From: JBMNOZ01 sp050943335
GTDB taxonomy: Bacteria; Bacillota; Desulfitobacteriia; Desulfitobacteriales; Syntrophobotulaceae
Direction: 5' to 3'
Assembly: GCA_050943335.1 (NCBI GenBank)
Contig: JBMNOZ010000011.1
Location: forward strand, 1-64,000
Length of the DNA: 64,000 nt
Shown here piece by piece: positions 15,987 to 25,168 of this stretch. The stretch's first letter is position 1. The number at the start of each line of letters is the position of its first letter. The notes under the pieces were generated by a model. The model worked only from the letters and a program-made list of their open reading frames with translations. It made no database searches and was not told where the DNA came from. A program made the translations under genes and the position numbers.

Positions 15987-17732
15987 ATGTTTTTCTATTT
16001 AGCGGCCTCAGAGCCGGGAAATGTTTATTGGACCCCAATTCCTTCCGTGGACAAGCTGTTAAGGAACGCAGAAATGTATCTTCAGCCAGGACTTCCTTTG
16101 GAGTTCTTGCAGTCAAATTTTCAAAAACTTTATAGCTCAGACCTCGAAGAAATAAAAAGGTCCTTTCTCAAACTCCTGACTACAAAGAGCTCCTTGCCGG
16201 TTGTTAACCCCTGCTGGTTAAAAATAGACTCTCTTTCACCGGGGTATGAAGAAGGTCTTGGGGTGGGGAGAGAAAATCTTTACCTCCAACTTTTACAAGT
16301 AATTGAGGGGCGGCTTTTGACAGAAGGAGAGCTCCCGTCCCTAGCCAGAGCTTTGGGTTTGAAGACCCCCGAAATAGTGGCCTTTCTCCACAAGGCGGTT
16401 ATTCTTAAGAAAGGCAACTGGGTACCTGGTGTCTATCGCCCAAAAAATCTTTGGCAGTGTCAACGCTGTGGCGATAACAATATCGAGGCTTGGCCATCAG
16501 TTTATGGGATGGCTGCTACTTGCCATAGCTGTCAGGGCCTTGGACCCCTTACTTCTTTACAGGCTGTTTATAAACCGATGGAGAAAACTGAAATTAGAAT
16601 TGAAGAAAAAGTTGACAAAGTGGGTTCCCAACCTGAGATTCGGTTGAAAATAAAACTGACACCTGCTCAAAAGGAGCTGGCTTTTAAATTACTTGAGTAT
16701 CATCAACAAGAGAGAATTAAAGAGGTTTTAGTCTGGGCGGCGTGTGGGGCAGGAAAAACAGAGATTACTTTCCCTTTAATTAAACATTATTTAGAGAACA
16801 ACAAGAAAATCCTTTTTGCCGCCCCTCGCCGGGATGTTGTTCACGATGTGGAGCCCCGGTTGCGGAATAATTTTGAACCTTATCAAATTAAAGTTTTAAG
16901 CGGCGCTGTAGAACCAAACTGGGAACAATGTTCCTTAACGATTGCAACTACGCACCAGGTTTTAAGATTTTACCGCGCTTTTGAGCTAATTATATTTGAT
17001 GAAAACGATGCTTATCCCTATGCCGGGAGCAAGTTTTTAGAATACGGGATAAAAAGAGCTTTAAAAATAGGAGGGAAAATAGTCTATTTAACAGCCACAC
17101 CAGCGGAAAGCCTTTTGAAAAAAACAAGGACCGGAGAAGTTCGGCTTTTAAGACTGCCCGCCAGGCATCACGGTCATCCTCTTCCGGTGCCGGAGATAAT
17201 AAAAATAAATCTTCGGCCCGGATCCTGGTATTTAGGTTTGTTTAGGTCCCAGCAAGAAAAAAAACTCCGAGAGCTTTTATCGGCTCTGGCAGCGAAGGGG
17301 CCTGTGATAATCTTTGTTCCCACAGTGGCCTTGGTTCATGAAGGGGTGCAAAAACTAAAGACTCTTTTTAAAGATAAACGAATTGCCGGTAGCTGGAGTT
17401 CTGATCCTGAACGACAAAAAAAAGTGGACGCTCTTCGAGCTGGGCGCTATGATCTCTTCGTTAGCACTACTATCCTGGAAAGGGGAATAACGGTTTCCGC
17501 GGCTCAAGTGGCGGTTTTCTTTGCAGATCATGAACTTTTTGATACCCGTTCGTTGGTCCAAATGGCTGGCCGGGTGGGGCGAACAGTTTCCTGCCCCCGA
17601 GGGAGAGCAGTGTTTATAGCGGGCCAAAAAACCAAAGCCATGACGGAGGCTATCCACTGGATTAAAGAACAGAATGCTCTGGCCCTAAAGGAGGGATATA
17701 TTCGTGTTCGAGAAAATCCTTCCACCAGCTAG
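15987..17732 (+). CDS. comFA: ComFA-like DEAD-box DNA translocase
   Basis: ComFA is the ATPase thought to drive single-stranded DNA import during competence. The 581-residue protein shows a four-cysteine zinc knuckle (CQRCGD ... ATCHSC, about residues 155-180), Walker A AACGAGKTE, a DEND-AYPY Walker B box matching the ComFA-type DEVDAFPY, a TATPAE motif III, and a C-terminal helicase motif VI QMAGRVGRT. ATG 15987 is chosen because GGGGAAGGAG precedes it. It overlaps comFC by 29 bases. DNA uptake genes comE/comG are not in the window, so active competence is not shown. Confidence 0.9.
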   Translation: MFFYLAASEPGNVYWTPIPSVDKLLRNAEMYLQPGLPLEFLQSNFQKLYSSDLEEIKRSFLKLLTTKSSLPVVNPCWLKIDSLSPGYEEGLGVGRENLYLQLLQVIEGRLLTEGELPSLARALGLKTPEIVAFLHKAVILKKGNWVPGVYRPKNLWQCQRCGDNNIEAWPSVYGMAATCHSCQGLGPLTSLQAVYKPMEKTEIRIEEKVDKVGSQPEIRLKIKLTPAQKELAFKLLEYHQQERIKEVLVWAACGAGKTEITFPLIKHYLENNKKILFAAPRRDVVHDVEPRLRNNFEPYQIKVLSGAVEPNWEQCSLTIATTHQVLRFYRAFELIIFDENDAYPYAGSKFLEYGIKRALKIGGKIVYLTATPAESLLKKTRTGEVRLLRLPARHHGHPLPVPEIIKINLRPGSWYLGLFRSQQEKKLRELLSALAAKGPVIIFVPTVALVHEGVQKLKTLFKDKRIAGSWSSDPERQKKVDALRAGRYDLFVSTTILERGITVSAAQVAVFFADHELFDTRSLVQMAGRVGRTVSCPRGRAVFIAGQKTKAMTEAIHWIKEQNALALKEGYIRVRENPSTS

Positions 17733-18432
17733 AGAAGTCCTCAAACTTCTTTGGTATGAGAAAGAAGAAAAGTGTTTACTTTGCGGAGCAAAATCAGTGA
17801 AAGCGGTATGCCAGATTTGTTACCAAGAGTACTTTCGTCCTTCTCAAAAGCGTTGCCGGAACTGTGGCAAGTTAATAGGCGGTCCAATTTCTTACTGCCG
17901 AGACTGTCAAAAAGGGAAAGGTCCCCAGGATATTGTAAAAGTTACGGCCTTAGGTTTTTATCATGGGCATTGGAAGGAATTAATCCATGGTATTAAATAT
18001 CGAGGACAACCTTATTTGCTCCTTGCTCTTGAAGAATATATAACTTCCTGGGCCATTAAAGAGTTACCCCCTCCGGATATAGTGGTTCCAGTACCACTGC
18101 ATCCCAGCCGTTTGGCCTGTAGAGGTTATAACCAGGCCGAAGTTTTAGCTTCCATTCTAAGCAGAAGTCTGGGGATTACCCTAAAAGATGCTCTTCTTCG
18201 CCTGAGAGATACCAAACAACAAACTTCACTGGGGCGTTTGGAGCGAATTCATAATCTCCGAGGGGTTTTTAAACTTGCTCCTCAAGTCTCAGTTGCAGGG
18301 CAAACAATATGGTTGGTCGATGATGTGATTACCACTGGAACAACGATCGGAGAGTGCGCTCAAGTACTTAGGAGAAGCGGGGCGGATGAAATTTACGCTC
18401 TGTGTTTAGGGGCGGGCTTAGAAGAAAATTAG
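17704..18432 (+). CDS. comFC: ComF-family phosphoribosyltransferase-like protein
   Basis: A 242-residue ComFC/GntX-type protein. The N-terminal part has two cysteine clusters (CLLCGAK, CQICY, CRNCG, CRDC) likely to bind zinc. The C-terminal half is a type I phosphoribosyltransferase domain with the PRPP loop VDDVITTGTTIGECAQ. ComFC works with ComFA in DNA uptake in naturally competent relatives; its reaction is unsettled. GTG start behind AAAGGAGG inside comFA. It ends the cluster; an AT-rich gap of about 410 bases follows. Confidence 0.9.
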   Translation: MFEKILPPAREVLKLLWYEKEEKCLLCGAKSVKAVCQICYQEYFRPSQKRCRNCGKLIGGPISYCRDCQKGKGPQDIVKVTALGFYHGHWKELIHGIKYRGQPYLLLALEEYITSWAIKELPPPDIVVPVPLHPSRLACRGYNQAEVLASILSRSLGITLKDALLRLRDTKQQTSLGRLERIHNLRGVFKLAPQVSVAGQTIWLVDDVITTGTTIGECAQVLRRSGADEIYALCLGAGLEEN

Positions 18433-18842
18433 GGAACGGATGAATATTTTGGGTTTTTGGGACAATTAATAGGGTAAATGGAAAAATATACTAGGACTAA
18501 GGAACTATTTAGAAGAGAGGTTTAAAAATTAAGTCACTTTTCACAAAACTATCCACAAACAGAAATAAAGTTAGAGCGAAAAAAACAAAGTTATAAACAA
18601 TATTCACATTTTTATGTGTATAACTTTTGTCCTATTTTAAAATCTAAAGAACTATTATTTTCGGTTAGTTTTTTCAAATTTTCTTACAATTTTAACTGGA
18701 TAAAATCTTAAAACAGTTACTTATAGGGATTCTTTTTGTGTTTCTGGAAATAATATACTGTATTATTGGACAGGGGTGGCAGGAATTTAATAAAAAAAGA
18801 TGAATAATTAAAATATAACACTAGATGAAAGGGGTTGGAAAA
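18433..18842 (+). other. AT-rich non-coding region between comFC and hpf
   Basis: No open reading frame with a ribosome binding site is seen. The region holds a compound inverted repeat: AAAGTTATA (18587-18595) with TATAACTTT (18619-18627), enclosing CACAT-TTTT-ATGTG (18605-18618). A TATACT -10-like box lies at 18754-18759 without a good -35. A strong sigma-H-like promoter lies at 18779-18805. I see no clear terminator for comFC. Confidence 0.5.
18779..18805 (+). promoter_or_regulatory. candidate sigma-H promoter of hpf
   Basis: GCAGGAATT (18779-18787), an 11-bp spacer and GATGAAT (18799-18805) match the sigma-H consensus RNAGGAWWW-N11/12-RNNGAAT fully. The Bacillus homologue yvyD is known to use sigma-B and sigma-H. 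Transcription would start near 18812, about 30 bases before the hpf ATG. Confidence 0.6.
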
Positions 18843-19373
18843 ATGAACATTATCGTTCGCGGTAAACAATTCAAGGTTACAGATGCCCTAAAAGAATATG
18901 CAGAAAAAAGGGTGCGTAAGCTTGAAAAGTATTCCGCCGACTTTGTCGATGTCCAAGTGACAATGTCCGTGGAAAAAGAACGCCAAAGGGTTGAGATTAC
19001 CGCCCCTCTCAACGGCTTTATTCTCAGGGGAGAAGAAGAAACCGAAGATATGTATTCCTCCATCGACCTCGTGATTGATAAGCTGGAAAGGCAAATGGAG
19101 AAGTACCGAAAAAGAATAGGTAAGAAAAGAGTTAAAACAGTTAAGGATTCTATAAGTTTTTTGCCTGAAGTGGAAGAAAGTGTTGTTGGACAGGATGATA
19201 TTGTTAAAGTTAAGAAATTCCAAGTTAAACCCATGTCTGTGGATGAAGCCGTAATGCAAATGAATCTTATTGGACATAGTTTCTTTGTTTTTATGAATCA
19301 TGAAACAGAGCAAATGAATGTGGTTTATAAACGAAAACATGGAGGATATGGTTTGCTAGAACCTGATTTTTAA
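18843..19373 (+). CDS. hpf: long-form ribosome hibernation promoting factor
   Basis: A 176-residue long HPF. The N-terminal S30AE domain (about 1-100) binds the decoding region of the 30S subunit; the C-terminal domain (about 120-176, KFQVKPMSVDEAVMQMNLIG ... FVFMNHET ... KHGGYGLLEP) dimerises 70S ribosomes into inactive 100S particles in stationary phase. ATG 18843 fits the family N terminus (MNIIVRGKQF) and has AAAGGGG upstream; an in-frame ATG 18 bases earlier is less likely. Its place before secA and prfB is the standard Bacillota order. A sigma-H-like promoter and a strong terminator bracket it as a single-gene unit. Confidence 0.95.
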   Translation: MNIIVRGKQFKVTDALKEYAEKRVRKLEKYSADFVDVQVTMSVEKERQRVEITAPLNGFILRGEEETEDMYSSIDLVIDKLERQMEKYRKRIGKKRVKTVKDSISFLPEVEESVVGQDDIVKVKKFQVKPMSVDEAVMQMNLIGHSFFVFMNHETEQMNVVYKRKHGGYGLLEPDF

Positions 19374-19408
19374 TAGTTCTCTGTTAAAAAATAACTGAAT
19401 AAGGTTGC

Positions 19409-19442
19409 TCAAAAGATGTCCTTTTAGGGCATCTTTTTTGAG
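19409..19442 (+). terminator. intrinsic terminator after hpf
   Basis: CTCAAAAGATGTCC (from 19409) pairs with GGGCATCTTTTTTGAG (ending 19442) around a short T-rich loop, with one G-U pair. The right arm contains a six-base T-run. Confidence 0.8.
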
Positions 19443-19609
19443 TATACGCATCCCCTAATCTTTGAGGTGGAGAACTGCAACTTTAAATCTCTAAGGTTTA
19501 CAGGTTGAACCAGTTCTAAGGTAATGCTAAAATTAAATGATAACAAAAAATAAATTAAGGGAAGTTTAGGGTATAAATAGTTGGTTTTGATTGGGGGAAG
19601 GTGGATTAT

Positions 19610-22117
19610 ATGGGTTTTATAAAAAAATTATTCGATAGTAATGCTCGAGATTTAAAAAAATACCGATCAAAAGTTGATTTAATCAATCAACTTGAGCCTG
19701 AAATAGAGAAACTGTCCGATAGCGCATTGGCTGCGAAAACGCAGGAATTTCGGGAAAGGCTTGCTGCTGGTGAAACACTGGATGATATTCTGGTAGAGGC
19801 TTTTGCAGTGGTCAGGGAAGCAGGCAAGAGGGTCCTGGGGCAAAGGCATTACGATGTTCAGCTCATCGGGGGTATGGTTCTTCATGACGGTAGGATTGCA
19901 GAAATGAAGACCGGGGAAGGAAAGACCTTAGTAGCAACATTGCCGTCTTATTTAAATGCCTTATCCGGCCAGGGGGTTCATGTCGTAACCGTTAACGATT
20001 ATCTGGCCAAACGGGATGCGGAATGGATGGGTCAGATTTATAATTTTTTAGGCCTCTCTGTAGGTTTAATTGTCCACGGGCTTAGCCATGAGGAGCGGAG
20101 AAAAAGTTATAGCGCAGACATAACTTACGGAACGAATAACGAATTCGGGTTTGATTACTTAAGAGATAATATGGCTGTAAGCCCCGAGGCTCTCGTTCAA
20201 CGAGAACTTAACTATGCCATTGTGGACGAAGTAGACTCCATCCTTATTGATGAGGCTAGAACCCCGTTAATAATTTCGGGTGAGGCAGATAAACCGACTG
20301 AGCTTTATTACCGGGTCTCTAAAATCATCCCCCGCTTAAAAAGAGAAGAAGACTATAATGTTAACGAAAAAGAAAAGATTGTTACTCTGACTGAAAAGGG
20401 AATTTCCAGAGTAGAGACAATGCTCGGTGTAGATAATTTATTCGATGATTTTCATAACGAACTTGCCCACCATGTTAACCAGGCTTTAAAAGCCCACACC
20501 CTGTTTAAAAAGGACCGGGATTATGTGGTTAAAGATGGACAGGTGATTATTGTTGATGAGTTTACCGGGCGTTTAATGTTTGGGCGCCGTTATAGCGAAG
20601 GTCTGCACCAAGCTATTGAGGCCAAGGAAAGAGTAAAGATCGAAAGAGAATCCCAGACTCTGGCCACGATTACTTTTCAAAACTATTTCCGGATGTACAA
20701 GAAATTAAGCGGAATGACAGGAACAGCTAAAACCGAGGAACAGGAATTTATCAATATTTATGGCTTAGATGTTGTTGAGATCCCTACCAACTTGCCAATG
20801 ATCAGAAAAGATTTACCTGATGTTGTTTATCGGACAGAGCAGGGGAAATTTAATGCCGTCGTTAGGGATATTGAAGAGAGATACGCTAAGAAACAACCGG
20901 TATTGGTGGGTACCATTTCTATAGAAAAATCAGAAATCTTAAGTGAAATGCTCAAAAAAAATGGAATCCCTCACCAAGTTCTCAATGCTAAATATCACGA
21001 ATTAGAAGCCCAAATCGTTAGCCAGGCCGGGCAGCCTGGCGCTGTAACAATCGCTACAAATATGGCCGGAAGGGGAACGGATATTGTCCTTGGTCCGGGA
21101 GTGAAAGAGCTGGGCGGTTTGCATATTATTGGGACGGAAAGACATGAATCACGAAGAATAGACAATCAACTTCGGGGGCGCTCTGGACGCCAAGGAGATC
21201 CGGGTTCTTCCCAGTTCTATATTTCCCTGGAAGACGATCTAATGAGACTTTTTGGGGGGGATAATCTAGCTGGTCTAATGGATAAACTGGGTATGGATGA
21301 CAGTGCCCCAGTTGAGTCTAAAATTGTCAGCAGAAGCATTGAAAGCGCCCAAAGGAGAGTAGAGGGCAGGAACTTCGAGATTAGGAAACATGTTCTTAAC
21401 TACGACGATGTTATGAATCAGCAACGGTCGATTATATACTCTCAAAGGCGATCAGTGCTTGTCGGGGAGAACTTAAAGGATCAAATTCTAGAGATGGTTA
21501 AAAGCGTAATCGAGGACCTTATTGAACGTTACAGTGCCGAAAGTCCCTATCCAGAGGAGTGGGATCATTTAAGTTTTCTCGATTATGTTGAAAAAGTTAT
21601 AGTCCCGAATCACAATATTCCACCAACCCAGATTGCGAACTTATCTAAGGAGGAAGTCGAAGAATTATTGTTAGAAAAAGCAGTGGAATGCTATGAGAAA
21701 AGGGAAGAGCAATTTGGGGCAGAACTCATGCGGGAGATCGAGCGAGCGGTTGTGTTACAAGTTGTAGACACTTGCTGGAAGGATCACCTGGACGCTATGG
21801 ACAGCTTGCGGGAAGGAATTGGCCTTCGGGCTTACGGACAAAAGGATCCCCTCATCGAATACCGAAACGAAGCTTTTGATATGTTCCAGGGCATGATTGA
21901 GCTCATCCGGGAAAATATCGTGACCTATATTATGCGGGTCACGCCTCAGATTACGATGATAAAACCCGAACAACCACAAAAGGTTAAAGAAAATCGCTAT
22001 GAGGAGGAGGCCCCGGCCAAGACTCCGCGACGGAGAGGGGAACAGGTCGGACGCAATGCTCCTTGTCCCTGTGGAAGCGGTAAAAAATATAAAAAGTGTT
22101 GTGGAGCCAGTGCCTAG
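19610..22117 (+). CDS. secA: preprotein translocase ATPase SecA
   Basis: An 835-residue motor that pushes secretory proteins through SecYEG at the inner membrane. Seen here: Walker A KTGEGKTLVA, the DEVDSILIDEARTPLIISG motif, the preprotein-binding insertion, the second helicase domain with TNMAGRGTDI and QLRGRSGRQGDPG, and the C-terminal zinc tail NAPCPCGSGKKYKKCCG that contacts SecB-like partners or ribosomes. ATG 19610 is preferred because GGGGGAAGGTGG lies before it; GTG 19601 overlaps that site. It is followed by prfB, the usual Bacillota pair. Confidence 0.98.
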   Translation: MGFIKKLFDSNARDLKKYRSKVDLINQLEPEIEKLSDSALAAKTQEFRERLAAGETLDDILVEAFAVVREAGKRVLGQRHYDVQLIGGMVLHDGRIAEMKTGEGKTLVATLPSYLNALSGQGVHVVTVNDYLAKRDAEWMGQIYNFLGLSVGLIVHGLSHEERRKSYSADITYGTNNEFGFDYLRDNMAVSPEALVQRELNYAIVDEVDSILIDEARTPLIISGEADKPTELYYRVSKIIPRLKREEDYNVNEKEKIVTLTEKGISRVETMLGVDNLFDDFHNELAHHVNQALKAHTLFKKDRDYVVKDGQVIIVDEFTGRLMFGRRYSEGLHQAIEAKERVKIERESQTLATITFQNYFRMYKKLSGMTGTAKTEEQEFINIYGLDVVEIPTNLPMIRKDLPDVVYRTEQGKFNAVVRDIEERYAKKQPVLVGTISIEKSEILSEMLKKNGIPHQVLNAKYHELEAQIVSQAGQPGAVTIATNMAGRGTDIVLGPGVKELGGLHIIGTERHESRRIDNQLRGRSGRQGDPGSSQFYISLEDDLMRLFGGDNLAGLMDKLGMDDSAPVESKIVSRSIESAQRRVEGRNFEIRKHVLNYDDVMNQQRSIIYSQRRSVLVGENLKDQILEMVKSVIEDLIERYSAESPYPEEWDHLSFLDYVEKVIVPNHNIPPTQIANLSKEEVEELLLEKAVECYEKREEQFGAELMREIERAVVLQVVDTCWKDHLDAMDSLREGIGLRAYGQKDPLIEYRNEAFDMFQGMIELIRENIVTYIMRVTPQITMIKPEQPQKVKENRYEEEAPAKTPRRRGEQVGRNAPCPCGSGKKYKKCCGASA

Positions 22118-22162
22118 CAAGATAAGTTTAACTTAGGGAGAGAAATAGCAAGGAGTGATTTA

Positions 22163-23273
22163 ATGTTTACAGATTGGAAAAAAGAGATTGAAAATCAAAA
22201 AAAGAGCTTGGCGGATTTGAGGGTTTCTCTTTGACCTCGATAGGCGGCAGTGTAGAATTGAAGAGTTGGAAACTGAAATCAACCGTCCCGATTTTTGGGA
22301 GCACCCTACCGTTGCCCATAAAATCTTACGAGAGTTAACGGATCTTAAAGGAAAAATCCAGGTCTACCTTGATTTAAAACAGGAAATAGAGGATGCGGAA
22401 ACCCTATGGGAACTAGCCAGGGAAGAGGATGATGAATCCCTGGAAACCGAGATAAAAAAGATAGTATCCAGGCTTGAAAAAAAAATCGGTGAACTAGAGT
22501 TAGAAGTACTATTAAACGGTTCCTATGACCGAAACAGTGCAATCCTAACCTTGCACTCTGGAGCCGGAGGTACTGAGGCTCAGGATTGGGTTCAAATGCT
22601 CTATAGAATGTATGTGCGTTGGGGAGAACGGCGCGGCTTTAAAGTAGAAACTTTGGATTTGTTACCGGGCGATGAGGCCGGCATTAAAAGCGTTACCTTC
22701 TCTCTAGTCGGGGAATATGCTTACGGTTACGCCAAATGTGAAAAAGGAGTGCATCGTCTGGTGAGAATCTCGCCCTTTGATTCATCTGGGCGGCGGCATA
22801 CCTCCTTTGCTTCTTTGGATGTAATTCCTGAGGTCAGTGAGGACCCGGAAATTACAATTGAGCCGGAGGATTTAAAAATTGATACTTATCGTTCGGGAGG
22901 GGCTGGAGGACAGCATGTCAATAAAACGGACTCCGCTGTAAGGATCACTCATTTGCCGACCGGAATCATTGTTCAGTGCCAAAGTGAAAGGTCTCAAACT
23001 CAAAATAAGGCTCATTGTTTGCGGATCCTGCAAGCTAGGCTCCTGGAATTAAAACGTAAACAGCAGGAACAAGAGCTGTCCGAGATTCGTGGGGAACAAA
23101 ACGAAATTGCTTGGGGGAGCCAGATTAGATCTTATGTGTTTCATCCCTATAGTTTGGTAAAGGATCATAGAACAAATTTGGAGACCGGAAATGTTAATGC
23201 GGTGATGGACGGAGAAATTGACCAATTTATCTATGCTTGGCTCCAGCAAAATGCTGGCCAAGCTGATCAATAA
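22163..23273 (+). CDS. prfB: peptide chain release factor 2, with programmed +1 frameshift
   Basis: RF2 ends translation at UAA and UGA. The first 23 codons begin at ATG 22163 and meet TGA at 22232-22234 in CTT-TGA-C, the classic slippery site; a +1 shift enters the long frame at GAC 22233. AGGG about 5 bases upstream of CTT is the internal Shine-Dalgarno-like stimulator. The shift is autoregulatory: low RF2 favours frameshifting. The 369-residue product has the stop-codon tripeptide SPF in RISPFDSSGRRH and the catalytic GGQ in SGGAGGQHVNKT. RBS AGGAGTG precedes the ATG. A caller ignoring the shift would truncate the N terminus. Confidence 0.96.
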
Positions 23274-23295
23274 CCGGTAAAAGGAAGGTATTGCG

Positions 23296-24108
23296 ATGAC
23301 GGATTTGCAAAAAATAGCCGATGGAATCCGAGAGGATATTATTAATATGCTTTTAGAAGCCAAATCAGGGCATCCTGGGGGGAGTCTCTCCGCAGCCGAT
23401 ATTCTGGCGGTGCTCTATTTCTCTCATTTGAGAATTGATCCCGAGAATCCCAGTTGGCCGGAGCGGGACCGTTTTGTCTTAAGCAAAGGACACGCTGCGC
23501 CGGCGCTTTATGCGGCGTTGGCTAGAAGAGGCTTCTTTCCGCGCCAAGAATTATCTAAATTGAGAAAGGTCGGTCATTTTTTACAGGGACATCCGGATAT
23601 GAGAAAGGTACCCGGAGTGGATATGTCGACCGGTTCCTTGGGACATGGCATTTCGGCAGCGGCTGGGATGGCCTTAGCCGGAAAAATTGACAAGCGATCT
23701 TATCGGGTTTATTGCCTATTGGGGGACGGTGAGGTTGCAGAGGGTCTTGTATGGGAGGCGGCCATGGCGGCTGCTCATTTTAAACTAGATAATTTAACGG
23801 CGATTCTCGATTATAACGGCTTGCAAATTGACGGTTGGAATGAGGAAGTCATGAATTCGGAACCTTTAGCAGATAAATGGGTCGCTTTTGGCTGGCATGT
23901 TTTACAGGTTGATGGGCATGATCATGGCCAGTTAAAAGAGTCTTTAGAACAGGCTAAAAACTTCAAAGGTCAACCTACAATTCTGATCGCCAAAACTATT
24001 AAAGGGAAGGGCGTTTCCTTTATGGAAAATGAAGTTGACTGGCATGGTAATGCTCCAAATGCTGAGCAGGCTGCAAGAGCTCTAGCGGAATTGAAAGGTG
24101 GGAAATAA
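23296..24108 (+). CDS. transketolase, N-terminal subunit
   Basis: The thiamine diphosphate-binding half of a split transketolase, 270 residues. It has SGHPGGSLSAADILAVLYF, the GHGISAAAGMA segment and the TPP motif that starts GDGEVAEG and ends near DYNGLQIDG. Together with the next gene it makes the enzyme that moves two-carbon units among sugar phosphates in the pentose phosphate pathway. ATG start with GGAAGG upstream. The C-terminal subunit begins at the base after its stop codon, so the two are coupled. Splitting is common in Clostridia and archaea and is not a mutation. Confidence 0.93.
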   Translation: MTDLQKIADGIREDIINMLLEAKSGHPGGSLSAADILAVLYFSHLRIDPENPSWPERDRFVLSKGHAAPALYAALARRGFFPRQELSKLRKVGHFLQGHPDMRKVPGVDMSTGSLGHGISAAAGMALAGKIDKRSYRVYCLLGDGEVAEGLVWEAAMAAAHFKLDNLTAILDYNGLQIDGWNEEVMNSEPLADKWVAFGWHVLQVDGHDHGQLKESLEQAKNFKGQPTILIAKTIKGKGVSFMENEVDWHGNAPNAEQAARALAELKGGK

Positions 24109-25080
24109 GTGCTCAGGATTAATTGGGAGACAGTAAAAAAAGTTGCTACTAGAGATGCTTATGGACAAACTTTGGTCGAGCTTGGACGCGATAAAGATGA
24201 TCTGGTCGTGTTGGATGCTGATCTGTCTAAATCAACTAAGACCGCCGGATTTGCAAAGGCTTTTCCGGAAAGATTCTTTAACTTAGGAATTGCGGAACAA
24301 AACCTGCTCGGGTTTTCCGCTGGTTTAGCAGCAGCCGGCAAGACTCCCTTTGCCAGCACTTTTGCTGTTTTTGCAACCGGTCGTGCTTTTGAGCAAATTC
24401 GCAATTCTATTGCTTATCCGAGGTTAAATGTTAAAATTGCCGCCACTCATGCGGGCCTGACCGTCGGCGAAGACGGGGCTTCCCACCAGGCCATTGAAGA
24501 TCTGGCCTTAATGAGGGCCTTACCTCAGATGACAGTCTTGGTACCCGCTGATGCCAAGGAGACCGAGCAGGTTATCCGGACCGCTGCTGAGTATTATGGA
24601 CCTGTCTATATCCGAATGGGTAGGTCCGCTGTACCCGTGCTGTTCGATTCCAATTACCGGTTTGAGATTGGTAAAGCCAATATTTTGCGGGAAGGGGAGG
24701 ACGTTACAATTTTGGCTCTTGGTTTAATGGTTGCGGAAGCTTTAAAAGCGGCTGAGACCTTAGAAGAGCGGGGGATTCAAGCGGCGGTAATTAATTGCGC
24801 CTCTCTTAAGCCGTTGGATAAGGAAACTATTTTATCTTTTGCTAAAAAAACAAGAGCGATGGTAACGGCCGAGGAACATAGTATTATCGGTGGTTTGGGC
24901 AGTGCGGTGGCTGAATTATTAGGGGAGAATTTCCCTACCCCTTTGTATCGAATTGGGATTAGGGATACTTTTGGGGAATCGGGTCGGCCGGAGGAATTAC
25001 TTCTTAAGTACGGGCTTACCGCCGCGGATATAGTCCAAGGGGTAGAAAAAGTACTGGCAAGTAAAAAAGAATATTTTTAA
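24109..25080 (+). CDS. transketolase, C-terminal subunit
   Basis: A 323-residue partner containing the pyrimidine-binding domain (about 10-175) and the C-terminal transketolase domain (about 190-310). RFFNLGIAEQNLLGFSAGLA carries the glutamate that activates thiamine diphosphate in the active site shared between subunits. THAGLTVGEDGASHQAIEDL is a further family hallmark. GTG start at 24109 directly abuts the previous stop. It closes the operon, with a hairpin terminator shared with the convergent PII gene. 1-deoxyxylulose-5-phosphate synthase-like alternatives are less likely because the gene is split at the transketolase boundary. Confidence 0.92.
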   Translation: MLRINWETVKKVATRDAYGQTLVELGRDKDDLVVLDADLSKSTKTAGFAKAFPERFFNLGIAEQNLLGFSAGLAAAGKTPFASTFAVFATGRAFEQIRNSIAYPRLNVKIAATHAGLTVGEDGASHQAIEDLALMRALPQMTVLVPADAKETEQVIRTAAEYYGPVYIRMGRSAVPVLFDSNYRFEIGKANILREGEDVTILALGLMVAEALKAAETLEERGIQAAVINCASLKPLDKETILSFAKKTRAMVTAEEHSIIGGLGSAVAELLGENFPTPLYRIGIRDTFGESGRPEELLLKYGLTAADIVQGVEKVLASKKEYF

Positions 25081-25115
25081 ATACCGCTGGTAATATATTT
25101 TTAAAAAAGAAAAAG

Positions 25116-25143
25116 AGGTCTAACAAAAATTAATGTTAGACCT
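25116..25143. terminator. bidirectional terminator between transketolase and the PII operon
   Basis: AGGTCTAACA (25116-25125) pairs with TGTTAGACCT (25134-25143) around an AAAATTAA loop, with an A-rich stretch on the left and T-rich sequence on the right. Confidence 0.75.
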
Positions 25144-25168
25144 TCTGTTATTTTCTGCTTAACTTTTT

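Noticed and set aside
16429..16647. 72-codon open frame inside comFA in another frame
   Set aside because: Fully inside a well-supported gene with catalytic motifs; typical of a shadow frame. Other internal and antisense frames were rejected for the same reason.
18545..18562. DnaA-box-like CTATCCACA near hpf
   Set aside because: One mismatch to TTATCCACA, single copy, and no origin genes (dnaA, dnaN, rpmH) nearby.
23296..25080. Transketolase split read as a frameshifted pseudogene
   Set aside because: Both halves have proper start and stop codons and the known two-subunit boundary.
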